The notes under the pieces: generated by a model | What the model saw: only the letters and a program-made list of their open reading frames with translations | Databases searched by the model: none | Told to the model about the DNA's origin: nothing | Program-made: the position numbers and the translations under genes | In this document: positions 57,966 through 64,000 of the stretch, piece after piece | How the letters are laid out: every line of letters begins with the position of its first letter | How positions within the stretch are numbered: position 1 is the first letter of the stretch | Assembly (NCBI RefSeq): GCF_028282165.1 | Contig: NZ_JANQIM010000033.1 | Span: 124,001-188,000, forward strand | DNA: 64,000 nucleotides | Source: Winogradskyella sp. | GTDB lineage: Bacteria > Bacteroidota > Bacteroidia > Flavobacteriales > Flavobacteriaceae | Reading direction: 5' to 3'

Positions 57966-59021
57966 ATGATTACTACCGACATACTTATTATAGGTGCAGG
58001 GCCCACTGGGCTTTTTACTGTTTTTGAAGCTGGACTTTTAAAACTAAAATGCCATTTAATAGATGCATTACCACAGCCTGGCGGACAGTGTTCAGAGATT
58101 TACCCTAAGAAACCTATATACGACATTCCTGCATATCCAGAAATTTTAGCTGGCGATTTAACTGACAAACTACTTGAGCAGTGCAAACAGTTTGAACCAG
58201 GTTTTACCTTAGGGGAACGTGCAGAGACCATCGAAAAGCAGGAAGATGGTACATTCATTGTCACCACAAATAAAGGAACAAAACACCAAGCACCTGTTGT
58301 AGCTATTGCCGGTGGGTTAGGAAGTTTTGAGCCGCGAAAACCCTTAATTGATAATATAGTTGATTACGAGGAAAAAGGTGTGGAGTACATGATTAAGGAA
58401 CCCGAAATGTATCGCGATAAAAGAGTGGTTATTGCCGGAGGTGGTGATTCAGCATTAGACTGGACCATCTTTTTAGCTGATGTTGCATCTAATGTTACAT
58501 TAGTACATAGGCGTAACGAGTTTAGAGGGCATTTGGATTCTGTAGAAAAAGTACAAGAACTTAAAAATGCGGGAAAAATTAATTTGGTAACTCCTGCTGA
58601 GATTACAGCTATTAATGGCAATGGTAAAGTGGAAAGTATAGAAGTGACCAAAAAAGATGAAGCCCCTTATCTTATAGAAACGGATCATTTTATTCCGTTA
58701 TTCGGCTTGTCGCCTAAGCTTGGACCAATAGCCAATTGGGGATTGGAGATTGAAAAAAATGCAATTAAAGTAAATAATGCTTTAGACTATCAAACTAATA
58801 TTCCTGGAATTTTTGCCATAGGCGATGTCAATACCTATCCTGGAAAACTAAAACTTATTCTTTGCGGTTTTCACGAAGCTACCTTAATGTGTCAGGCAGC
58901 CTATAAAATTATTCATCCAGGAAAGCGCTATGTTCTAAAGTATACCACAGTATCTGGTGTAGATGGTTTTGATGGTACACGAAAAGAAGCGCCGAAAGCA
59001 GTAGTTAAAGCAATTCAGTAA
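57966..59021 (+). CDS. ferredoxin--NADP(+) reductase, thioredoxin-reductase-like type
   Basis: A 351-residue flavoprotein. FAD motif LIIGAGPTGLFTVFEAGL (about 6-23), PGGQCSEIYPKKPIYDIPAYP, the NAD(P)-binding VVIAGGGDSALDWTIFL (about 154-170), and GIFAIGDVNTYPGKLKLIL where GD binds FAD. No CxxC between the domains, so it is not a thioredoxin reductase. This is the Bacillus-type FNR (YumC-like) fold that passes NADPH electrons to ferredoxin. A ferredoxin gene lies 400 bases downstream, separated by an S23-type cassette. Confidence 0.93.
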   Translation: MITTDILIIGAGPTGLFTVFEAGLLKLKCHLIDALPQPGGQCSEIYPKKPIYDIPAYPEILAGDLTDKLLEQCKQFEPGFTLGERAETIEKQEDGTFIVTTNKGTKHQAPVVAIAGGLGSFEPRKPLIDNIVDYEEKGVEYMIKEPEMYRDKRVVIAGGGDSALDWTIFLADVASNVTLVHRRNEFRGHLDSVEKVQELKNAGKINLVTPAEITAINGNGKVESIEVTKKDEAPYLIETDHFIPLFGLSPKLGPIANWGLEIEKNAIKVNNALDYQTNIPGIFAIGDVNTYPGKLKLILCGFHEATLMCQAAYKIIHPGKRYVLKYTTVSGVDGFDGTRKEAPKAVVKAIQ

Positions 59022-59040
59022 ATAGTAGACAGTAAATAGT
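59017..59040 (+). repeat. 10-base direct repeat at the left edge of the S23 cassette
   Basis: AGTAAATAGT occurs at 59017-59026 and 59031-59040 with AGAC between. A partial inverted form (ACTATTT ... ACTGT) lies near 59402-59421 at the other edge of the cassette. Confidence 0.65.
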
Positions 59041-59049
59041 GATTAGTAT

Positions 59050-59430
59050 ATGGCAGTTCAGAAATTTGAAGATTTATTGGTATGGCAAAAGTCTCAAGAC
59101 TTAGCTGTTTCAATTTATGACATTTTCAAAGACAACAAGGATTTTTCATTTAGAGATCAAATACGAAGAGCTACTATTTCAATTTCCAACAACATTGTTG
59201 AAGGATTCGACAGAAATTCAAATGCTGACTTTTCTAGGTTCTTGTACATTGCTTTATCTTCCAATAGCGAAGTTAGGTCAATGTTATGTTTATCAACAAA
59301 ATTAGGATTCATAGATAAGGGTGACGTAAGTGGCCTGATTGAAAGAACCAATGAGATTTCAAAAATGTTACATGGACTTATTAAATCTATTAAAACTAAT
59401 TACTATTTCCTGATTACTGTGTATGAATAA
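59050..59430 (+). CDS. four-helix-bundle (S23/IVP family) protein
   Basis: A 126-residue protein of the family known from 23S rRNA intervening sequences: KFEDLLVWQKSQDLAVSIYD, FRDQIRRATISISNNIVEGF, NSEVRSMLCLSTKLGF, RTNEISKMLHGLIKSIK. It forms a pentameric helical bundle in solved homologues; function unknown. It is inserted between ferredoxin reductase and ferredoxin, and its last eight bases include the ferredoxin ATG. Direct repeats lie at its upstream edge. No rRNA gene is nearby. Confidence 0.92.
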   Translation: MAVQKFEDLLVWQKSQDLAVSIYDIFKDNKDFSFRDQIRRATISISNNIVEGFDRNSNADFSRFLYIALSSNSEVRSMLCLSTKLGFIDKGDVSGLIERTNEISKMLHGLIKSIKTNYYFLITVYE

Positions 59431-59758
59431 TTCGGATATAAACATAACTATTATCGACCGCGAAGGCATATCACACAACGTTGAAGCACCCACTGATATG
59501 GCCATGAACCTTATGGAAGTAGTGCGTTCTTTCGAGCTCGCACCAGAGGGGACTATTGGTGTGTGCGGTGGTATGGCAATGTGTGCCTCCTGTCAATGCT
59601 ACGTACTAAGTGATAATGAACTTCCAGAAATGCAAGATGATGAAGAAGCCATGCTTTCTGAAGCGTTTTATGTCAAGGATAATTCGCGTTTAGGTTGTCA
59701 AATCCCAATGACACCTGATATGGAAGGTCTAGAAGTAGAGTTAGCCCCAGAATCTTGA
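59423..59758 (+). CDS. [2Fe-2S] ferredoxin, adrenodoxin/vertebrate type
   Basis: A 111-residue electron carrier. Cluster ligands Cys48, Cys54 and Cys57 are in GVCGGMAMCASCQCYV, and Cys92 is in RLGCQIPMTPDM: the C-x5-C-x2-C-x34-C pattern of adrenodoxin-type ferredoxins. An extra Cys59 is seen. It should accept electrons from the reductase upstream; the terminal acceptor is unknown. Confidence 0.95.
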   Translation: MNNSDINITIIDREGISHNVEAPTDMAMNLMEVVRSFELAPEGTIGVCGGMAMCASCQCYVLSDNELPEMQDDEEAMLSEAFYVKDNSRLGCQIPMTPDMEGLEVELAPES

Positions 59759-59812
59759 ATAGGGGTTTATTAATAAGTTTTAGATTAACTTGAAATGTTC
59801 AAGACCAAAGAC

Positions 59813-59855
59813 GTCACTTTGAGTAAAATTCTACAAGAATTTTGTATCGAGAAGT
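59813..59855 (+). repeat. covariant hairpin repeat after ferredoxin
   Basis: GTCACTTTGAGT, inner hairpin AAAATTC-tacaa-GAATTTT (59825-59843), right arm GTATCGAGAAGT. An outer ACTTT/GAAGT pair contains one G-U. It lies in the 274-base gap 59759-60032. Confidence 0.8.
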
Positions 59856-59876
59856 GTTTTTGTTTGTAGTTTTCTT

Positions 59877-59928
59877 GTTTTCGATACAAATTTCATTCAT
59901 TTCAATCATGAAATTCACTCAAACTGAC
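59877..59928 (-). repeat. covariant hairpin repeat, inverted copy
   Basis: Read on the minus strand: GTCAGTTTGAGTG, inner AATTTC and GAAATT separated by a long loop, then TGTATCGAAAAC. Its 59911-59934 end is repeated exactly at 61510-61533. Confidence 0.7.
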
Positions 59929-60032
59929 GAAAATTGCTTACAATTTATTCATTTCATATTGTTTTTTCCGAAACTCTTCAATTTGGGCTGGGTTGATACC
60001 CATATTAGAATTGTCTTTTATCAATCTTAATT

Positions 60033-60284
60033 TTACTCTATGTTATTTGATTTCAAAAAAGCCTTTAATTCAGCAATTGTCGGATTCTTTAAATGTTGAT
60101 CACCATAAATCAATGTCGGAAATTTGAGTTTTCCGTCATAAAGATTTCGTACTTTTTCTTCAGCATCGCTATCTTCCTCAACATTAAAGTCATCAAATTC
60201 TATCCATTCGGATTGTAAAAAATTACGAATTACCGCCGACTTTGTACACCAACCTGTTCCGTATAATTCTATTTTCTTTTCCAT
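60033..60284 (-). CDS. monothiol glutaredoxin-like protein
   Basis: An 83-residue thioredoxin-fold protein: YGTGWCTKSAVIRNFLQ with a single active-site Cys13 (CTKS), the cis-Pro in KFPTLIYGD, and a short C-terminal helix. It could act in glutathione- or bacillithiol-like redox exchange or Fe-S handling. Its start overlaps the Kef-type antiporter stop by 16 bases, so the two are translationally coupled. Confidence 0.85.
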   Translation of the reverse strand: MEKKIELYGTGWCTKSAVIRNFLQSEWIEFDDFNVEEDSDAEEKVRNLYDGKLKFPTLIYGDQHLKNPTIAELKAFLKSNNIE

Positions 60285-61447
60285 AATTTCATAAGTTTAG
60301 GATGTATTTTCTCTGCATTACTTACAATAAAAGGCGTGACTGACATTAGTAAGATTGAAACTGCTAAGAATATCTGGTAGTTGTTAGCGGAAATCAATTC
60401 GTACTTAAGCCCACTTTGCGCCAATACAAAAGAAAATTCACCAATTTGTGCAATAGAAAAACCAACAGCAAGAGCTGTTTTCCATTCTAATTTCATCACC
60501 TTTACCGCAAGAATTCCCGCAATGGCTTTTACCAGCAATGCAAAGAAAAACCAGAATACAATCCAGCCAAAATCAGTCATAAAAATTTCGTAATTCAATA
60601 GCATACCCATAGAAATGAAAAAGAAACTCATAAATACATATCTAAAAGGTAAAAAGCACGAAATCGCCATGTGATTATAATCGGTTTCGGCGATGATTAA
60701 ACCAGCTATGAAAGCACCTAGGGCTAGGGATAAACCTAGCTTTTCCGTAAGAAGCGCAATACCTGTTACTAAAAAAACCGTGGCAATTAAAAACACTTCT
60801 TGACTTTGCACTTTCATAACGGTTTTTAAAAAATAAGGAATAACATAGCGTGCCAATGCATAAGCTATAATACCCATTAAAATCAGTTTGCCAAACAACC
60901 AACCAAGGGCAGTGATAGGATCTTCCCCAGCACCTGCAAGTATTGGGGTAAAGAGCATAAGCGGTACAATCATTATATCTTGAAAAAGCAATACCGCTAG
61001 AATAAATTTTCCATGAGGTGTTGTAATTTTATTGGTGTCCTGAAGTACTTTTACAACAATTGCCGTACTACTTAGAGCATATAAAAAGCCCCAAAAAATG
61101 CTTTCTTGAATGGATGGACGCATTAGTAACCAAATAAGTCCAGCGGTAATAAATATAGTAAAGAATACCTGAGCTGCTCCACCACCCAATACATAATTTT
61201 TTATTTTCTTTAAGTTGGTAAATGAAAACTCTAAGCCAACAGTGAAGAGCAGAAGTATGATGCCAATTTCTGCATAGACCTCAACTTCTTTCATGTCAGC
61301 AAAATAACTTGATGTATTGGGGCTTAATAAAACACCTGTAATTAAATACCCTATGATGTATCTAATTTTTAAAAGCTTGCATATAATGATGACGGCTGTG
61401 GCGACACCAAAAATGGCACAGATGTTTATGAGAATGTGATGTTGCAT
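60269..61447 (-). CDS. Kef-type cation:proton antiporter (CPA2), transport domain only
   Basis: A 392-residue inner-membrane protein with about 12 to 13 helices. CPA2 features: IIGYLITGVLLSP, GIILLLFTVGLEFSF, ALSSTAIVVKVLQD, LFQDIMIVPLMLF and LALGAFIAGLIIAET (with the ion-site Asp in LFQD). The C-terminal cytoplasmic RCK/TrkA-N domain of KefB/KefC is absent. K+ or Na+ efflux coupled to proton entry is likely. It overlaps a glutaredoxin gene. Confidence 0.93.
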   Translation of the reverse strand: MQHHILINICAIFGVATAVIIICKLLKIRYIIGYLITGVLLSPNTSSYFADMKEVEVYAEIGIILLLFTVGLEFSFTNLKKIKNYVLGGGAAQVFFTIFITAGLIWLLMRPSIQESIFWGFLYALSSTAIVVKVLQDTNKITTPHGKFILAVLLFQDIMIVPLMLFTPILAGAGEDPITALGWLFGKLILMGIIAYALARYVIPYFLKTVMKVQSQEVFLIATVFLVTGIALLTEKLGLSLALGAFIAGLIIAETDYNHMAISCFLPFRYVFMSFFFISMGMLLNYEIFMTDFGWIVFWFFFALLVKAIAGILAVKVMKLEWKTALAVGFSIAQIGEFSFVLAQSGLKYELISANNYQIFLAVSILLMSVTPFIVSNAEKIHPKLMKLWKRK

Positions 61448-61496
61448 GGGTTGGTGATTTTTCTAAATAGCATCAATAAATTTTAAATTTCAGCAT

Positions 61497-61529
61497 GTCA
61501 CTTCGAGTAAAATTCACTCAAACTGACGA
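61497..61529. repeat. chimeric covariant-repeat copy
   Basis: GTCACTTCGAGT (left arm) runs into AAAATTCACTCAAACTGAC, which is the reversed left arm of an inverted copy. It looks like a fusion of two half-repeats at AAATTC. Confidence 0.65.
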
Positions 61530-61586
61530 AAATATTTTGTTTTTCTTAAATATATTGCAATAATATTAGTAGTTCTTTATTTTTTA

Positions 61587-61904
61587 TTATAATTTATCGT
61601 AACCACGAAATCTTTTGCTTACCAATTCCTTCCACTCGGGATGCCTTTTTATGTAGGCAAAAACATATGGGCAATATGGCATCAGGCTTTTATTATTGTC
61701 TTTTATGTATTGAAGTGTTTTTTCAACCACTGCAGCCGCGGCACCTTTTCCTGCCAATTCAGGTTCGGTTTCGGTATGGACTAAAGCAATTTGATTTCCA
61801 TATTCGCCAAAATTGATAAATGCATAATGTCCATCTATATTAATTTCAAAGCGCTTTTTCTCATCGTTTTTTACTAAAGGGATGTCGATATATTCTGGTT
61901 TCAT
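61587..61904 (-). CDS. GNAT family N-acetyltransferase, short (YjdJ-type)
   Basis: A 105-residue acyl-CoA transferase fold of the COG2388 type: HYAFINFGEYGNQIALVHTE, then PELAGKGAAAAVVEKTLQYI (acetyl-CoA pyrophosphate loop GKGAA) and LMPYCPYVFAYIKRHPEW. Substrate unknown. It follows the alginate-export-like gene by 12 bases and is the last gene of the DoxX-YdcZ-barrel-GNAT unit. Confidence 0.88.
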   Translation of the reverse strand: MKPEYIDIPLVKNDEKKRFEINIDGHYAFINFGEYGNQIALVHTETEPELAGKGAAAAVVEKTLQYIKDNNKSLMPYCPYVFAYIKRHPEWKELVSKRFRGYDKL

Positions 61905-61916
61905 TTCTAATGTTTT

Positions 61917-63245
61917 TTAAAGTTTAAGTTCTGTTGTAAATACAAAATGATAAAGTGTATCACCTAAACCACTTTCTTCTAAGAATGCGCCTGGAAATAT
62001 AACATTCGATTCTAATTCGAAGTTTAAGTGACGGTTAAATTCATAACTGGCAATAACACCAATTTGATTGCCTATAAATCGTTCATTGTTAACCGAAGGA
62101 TAGTCTAAAATAAGGGGTGGGCCATAAACACCATCATCTGTTGAAAATCTCCAAAAGGCTACATAATCTATTTCTAGAATAATTGCCCCAAGCTTTGTGT
62201 CGAAATAAGGATGAAAGTCGATGAGGTTAGAAGGTCCAAATCGAGCCACACGCCCAAAATAGGCACCACGAGGATATAAGCCATCGAAGGTGTTTAAGGA
62301 TGATGTGCTATTATTATCTCCACTAATAGCTTCGGTTTTGAGACCAATTGTCCCAAAGGATAGAGGTTTTTCAATATTGAAAGATATGGTCCAAGCGTTG
62401 ATGTTAGCATCACCAAAAGTCCCAAACTGATATACAAACTCGTTATTGTAATTTAGGCCCTTCCATTTACCAAAATGCCTAACACCAAAGGAAGCACGCT
62501 TATCGTCTGCAGTGCCTAAGTTCCAGGTTTTGTTGTCTTCGGTTTTATAGAGTAAATAGATATCTGTATTTGTTTTAGCGGTCCAATTTTGTGTCCAGTA
62601 TAAAGCACTTAAGGTTTCGTTATCTTCTAAAGCATCATTATCAAAAATACCTTCTTGTTGCTGAACAGGAATGGCATGAAAGGCTGTAACAGTAGTATTT
62701 TCATCTGTATATTGCAGTTGCGCCATATCAAAGGATAAACGTACATTTGGTCCTTCGCGAACATCAACAAGTCTTCCGCTCCCTAGGCGCACGTTTTGCC
62801 TCCCTACTAGGAGATTCCAGTTTTGGTTAAATCTATATTTAGCAAACAGTTGATTAAAGCTTAATTCATCCCTATCTACAGGAACTAAATTAGTTTTACT
62901 GGTGATTAAGCTTGAGTTTAGTTCTGCAAAGAACTCAAATTTATTAGCCACTTTTAGATGTGAATGGAGTTGAAATCGATTTAAAAACCAGTAATCGGTT
63001 TGATCCATACTAGTATCGAACTGTTCGTTGATGAATGCTTCAGTTTGAAAACGATAACTACCTCCAAAGCTTAATATCGTGGTTTCAGAAAGTTGAATCT
63101 GTTTCAGTTTTTTATAGAATGAATCTGGACTATCCATTTTGATATTGTCATTCTGACGCAATAAACTAAAATCCAAAATATCTGATTCCTGAGAAAAACA
63201 GAATACCGAAAACACATAAATCATAAGTTTGATGAATCTACGCAT
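61917..63245 (-). CDS. alginate-export-family outer-membrane porin
   Basis: A 442-residue outer-membrane barrel: signal peptide about 1-18, then strands with SFGGSYRFQTEAFINEQFD, LVGRQNVRLGSGRLVDVREG, and the C-terminal YHFVFTTELKL. The family (AlgE-like, Alginate_exp) exports or channels acidic polysaccharide or other molecules; no alginate synthesis genes are present in the window, so the solute is unknown. Its start is one base after the YdcZ-like stop, so translation is coupled. Confidence 0.88.
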   Translation of the reverse strand: MRRFIKLMIYVFSVFCFSQESDILDFSLLRQNDNIKMDSPDSFYKKLKQIQLSETTILSFGGSYRFQTEAFINEQFDTSMDQTDYWFLNRFQLHSHLKVANKFEFFAELNSSLITSKTNLVPVDRDELSFNQLFAKYRFNQNWNLLVGRQNVRLGSGRLVDVREGPNVRLSFDMAQLQYTDENTTVTAFHAIPVQQQEGIFDNDALEDNETLSALYWTQNWTAKTNTDIYLLYKTEDNKTWNLGTADDKRASFGVRHFGKWKGLNYNNEFVYQFGTFGDANINAWTISFNIEKPLSFGTIGLKTEAISGDNNSTSSLNTFDGLYPRGAYFGRVARFGPSNLIDFHPYFDTKLGAIILEIDYVAFWRFSTDDGVYGPPLILDYPSVNNERFIGNQIGVIASYEFNRHLNFELESNVIFPGAFLEESGLGDTLYHFVFTTELKL

Positions 63246-63246
63246 C

Positions 63247-63696
63247 TTAAAACCTCCGAATCAATAAAACACCCGTGATTAGAAAAGCGACTCCTAGAAG
63301 ACGTTGCCAGTTAATTTGTTTTACCGGAAGTCCTAAAAGACCATAATGATCAAAGATTAATGAAATTATCATTTGACCAGCTACAATTAAAGAAAAGGTC
63401 AGTGCAGTGCCTAACTTTGGAGCTAAAATAATCACTGCAGCTACATAAAAAGCTCCTAAAATTCCGGCTGTCCAAACTACAGGTGTAACCGTTTTTGTTT
63501 CAGTTATAGTAGAGAAATCAAATTTAAGCACAAAGAGATAAATCAGCAATCCGATTGTTCCTATTAAAAATGATGCAAAAGCAGCAAAAATAGGTTGGTG
63601 TACAGATTTTCCCAATTGCACATTAAGTCCTGCTTGAAGTGGTAAAACAGCACCTGCAATAATAGCCAAGAGGATAAATATTAATTGTGATTTCAT
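63247..63696 (-). CDS. DMT family transporter (YdcZ/DUF606)
   Basis: A 149-residue inner-membrane protein with five helices, the YdcZ-type half-size DMT transporter: LQAGLNVQLGKSVHQPIFAA near residue 20, and TAGILGAFYVAAVIILAP, then ALTFSLIVAGQMIISLIFDH. These proteins usually act as dimers. It overlaps the DoxX-like stop by four bases (ATGA). Confidence 0.9.
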   Translation of the reverse strand: MKSQLIFILLAIIAGAVLPLQAGLNVQLGKSVHQPIFAAFASFLIGTIGLLIYLFVLKFDFSTITETKTVTPVVWTAGILGAFYVAAVIILAPKLGTALTFSLIVAGQMIISLIFDHYGLLGLPVKQINWQRLLGVAFLITGVLLIRRF

Positions 63697-64000
63697 GATT
63701 TATCAATTTTAAAAAATCTGCGGTCTAATGAGTACTTCCCAGTACCAAGAAAAAATAGAGCTAAGTAAGCTAGCGAATACATTAGCGGAATATCTCTTAC
63801 TGGCCAAGGGTCATTGCCATGGACTATAAAGAATCCCATTAAGGTGACACTTAATATGGGCAGTATGGCCAATCGTGTAGCCAATCCTAAAATCACGAAA
63901 ATCGGTGCAATGATATTGGCAATAATCGCTATTATAGCACTTACCTCACCACCAACCCCTATTGGATCTGGAATATGCGCAACTGTGCCTTCGAAATCCA
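63693..64000 (-). CDS. DoxX family membrane protein (5'-truncated by window edge)
   Basis: The frame is open to the right edge of the window, so the start is missing; an internal GTG at 63896 lies in mid-helix and is not the start. The visible 102 residues include GTVAHIPDPIGVGGEVSAII, an APIFVILGLATRLAILPILS helix pair and FLGTGKYSLDRRF, the DoxX ending. DoxX proteins are small four-helix membrane proteins, sometimes part of oxidoreductase complexes. It heads the unit with YdcZ, the alginate-export barrel and GNAT. Confidence 0.85.
   Translation of the reverse strand, partial: DFEGTVAHIPDPIGVGGEVSAIIAIIANIIAPIFVILGLATRLAILPILSVTLMGFFIVHGNDPWPVRDIPLMYSLAYLALFFLGTGKYSLDRRFFKIDKS

Noticed and set aside
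7847..61533. CRISPR array as explanation of the repeats
   Set aside because: Copies are dispersed over more than 50 kb, in both orientations, without regular spacers or cas genes.

Overview
The window reads as chromosomal DNA of a marine-type Flavobacteriaceae (Bacteroidota), something like Winogradskyella or Psychroserpens; the genus cannot be fixed from sequence reading alone. The evidence is the low GC content, genes without Shine-Dalgarno sites, promoters with the flavobacterial -7 box TAnnTTTG, TonB-dependent receptors with carboxypeptidase-type leader domains, a type IX secretion sorting domain, a bacterial GGGP synthase, and a set of DUFs typical of the group (DUF2141, DUF3098, DUF3127, DUF4271, DUF4296, DUF4301). 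It is a densely packed housekeeping region. I see no rRNA, tRNA, CRISPR array, prophage or transposase.

Layout. 1-8 kb: end of a membrane-bound AraC regulator, small membrane proteins, an SDR, and a TonB-dependent receptor divergent from a LytS/LytTR two-component pair. 8-10 kb: an orphan Vsr-like nuclease and ahcY. 10.2-15 kb: a tight seven-gene run (phosphopantetheinyl transferase, GGGP synthase, thiamine-binding protein, PnuC-type transporter, NadR-like kinase, DUF4301, ArfB). 15.1-17.9 kb: a TPP riboswitch and the TonB receptor it most likely controls, which suggests the PnuC-type gene is a thiamine transporter (PnuT). 18-29.6 kb: greA, HIT, a histidine kinase, aat, tag, and the envelope operon ftsX-DUF3098-uppP-truB. 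29.8-33 kb: leuS, which carries two in-frame repeat-derived insertions. 33.7-42 kb: ald, Lrp, saccharopine dehydrogenase, pckA, hemD. 42-51.5 kb: glycosyltransferase, dihydroorotase, DUF4296, tyrS, a LuxE-like protein and a 900-residue T9SS cargo protein. 51.7-60 kb: a PhoB/PhoR-type pair, trmB, a LysE exporter, an alkyltransferase-like protein, Mrp, NifU, and a ferredoxin reductase/ferredoxin operon interrupted by a four-helix-bundle (S23) cassette. 60-64 kb: glutaredoxin plus Kef-type antiporter, and a DoxX/YdcZ/alginate-export/GNAT operon cut by the window edge.

The most unusual feature is a dispersed population of short hairpin repeats. One family (GTCAgTTCGAGT, a variable inner hairpin, TATCGAGAAcT) occurs about ten times. 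Its inner stem sequence differs from copy to copy while pairing is kept, and its outer arms covary as well. A second family (GTCATTGCGA ... TCGCAATGAC) folds into a three-armed structure. Pieces of these and related repeats lie in frame inside leuS and inside the thiamine-type TonB receptor. No RAYT-type transposase that could move them is present in the window.
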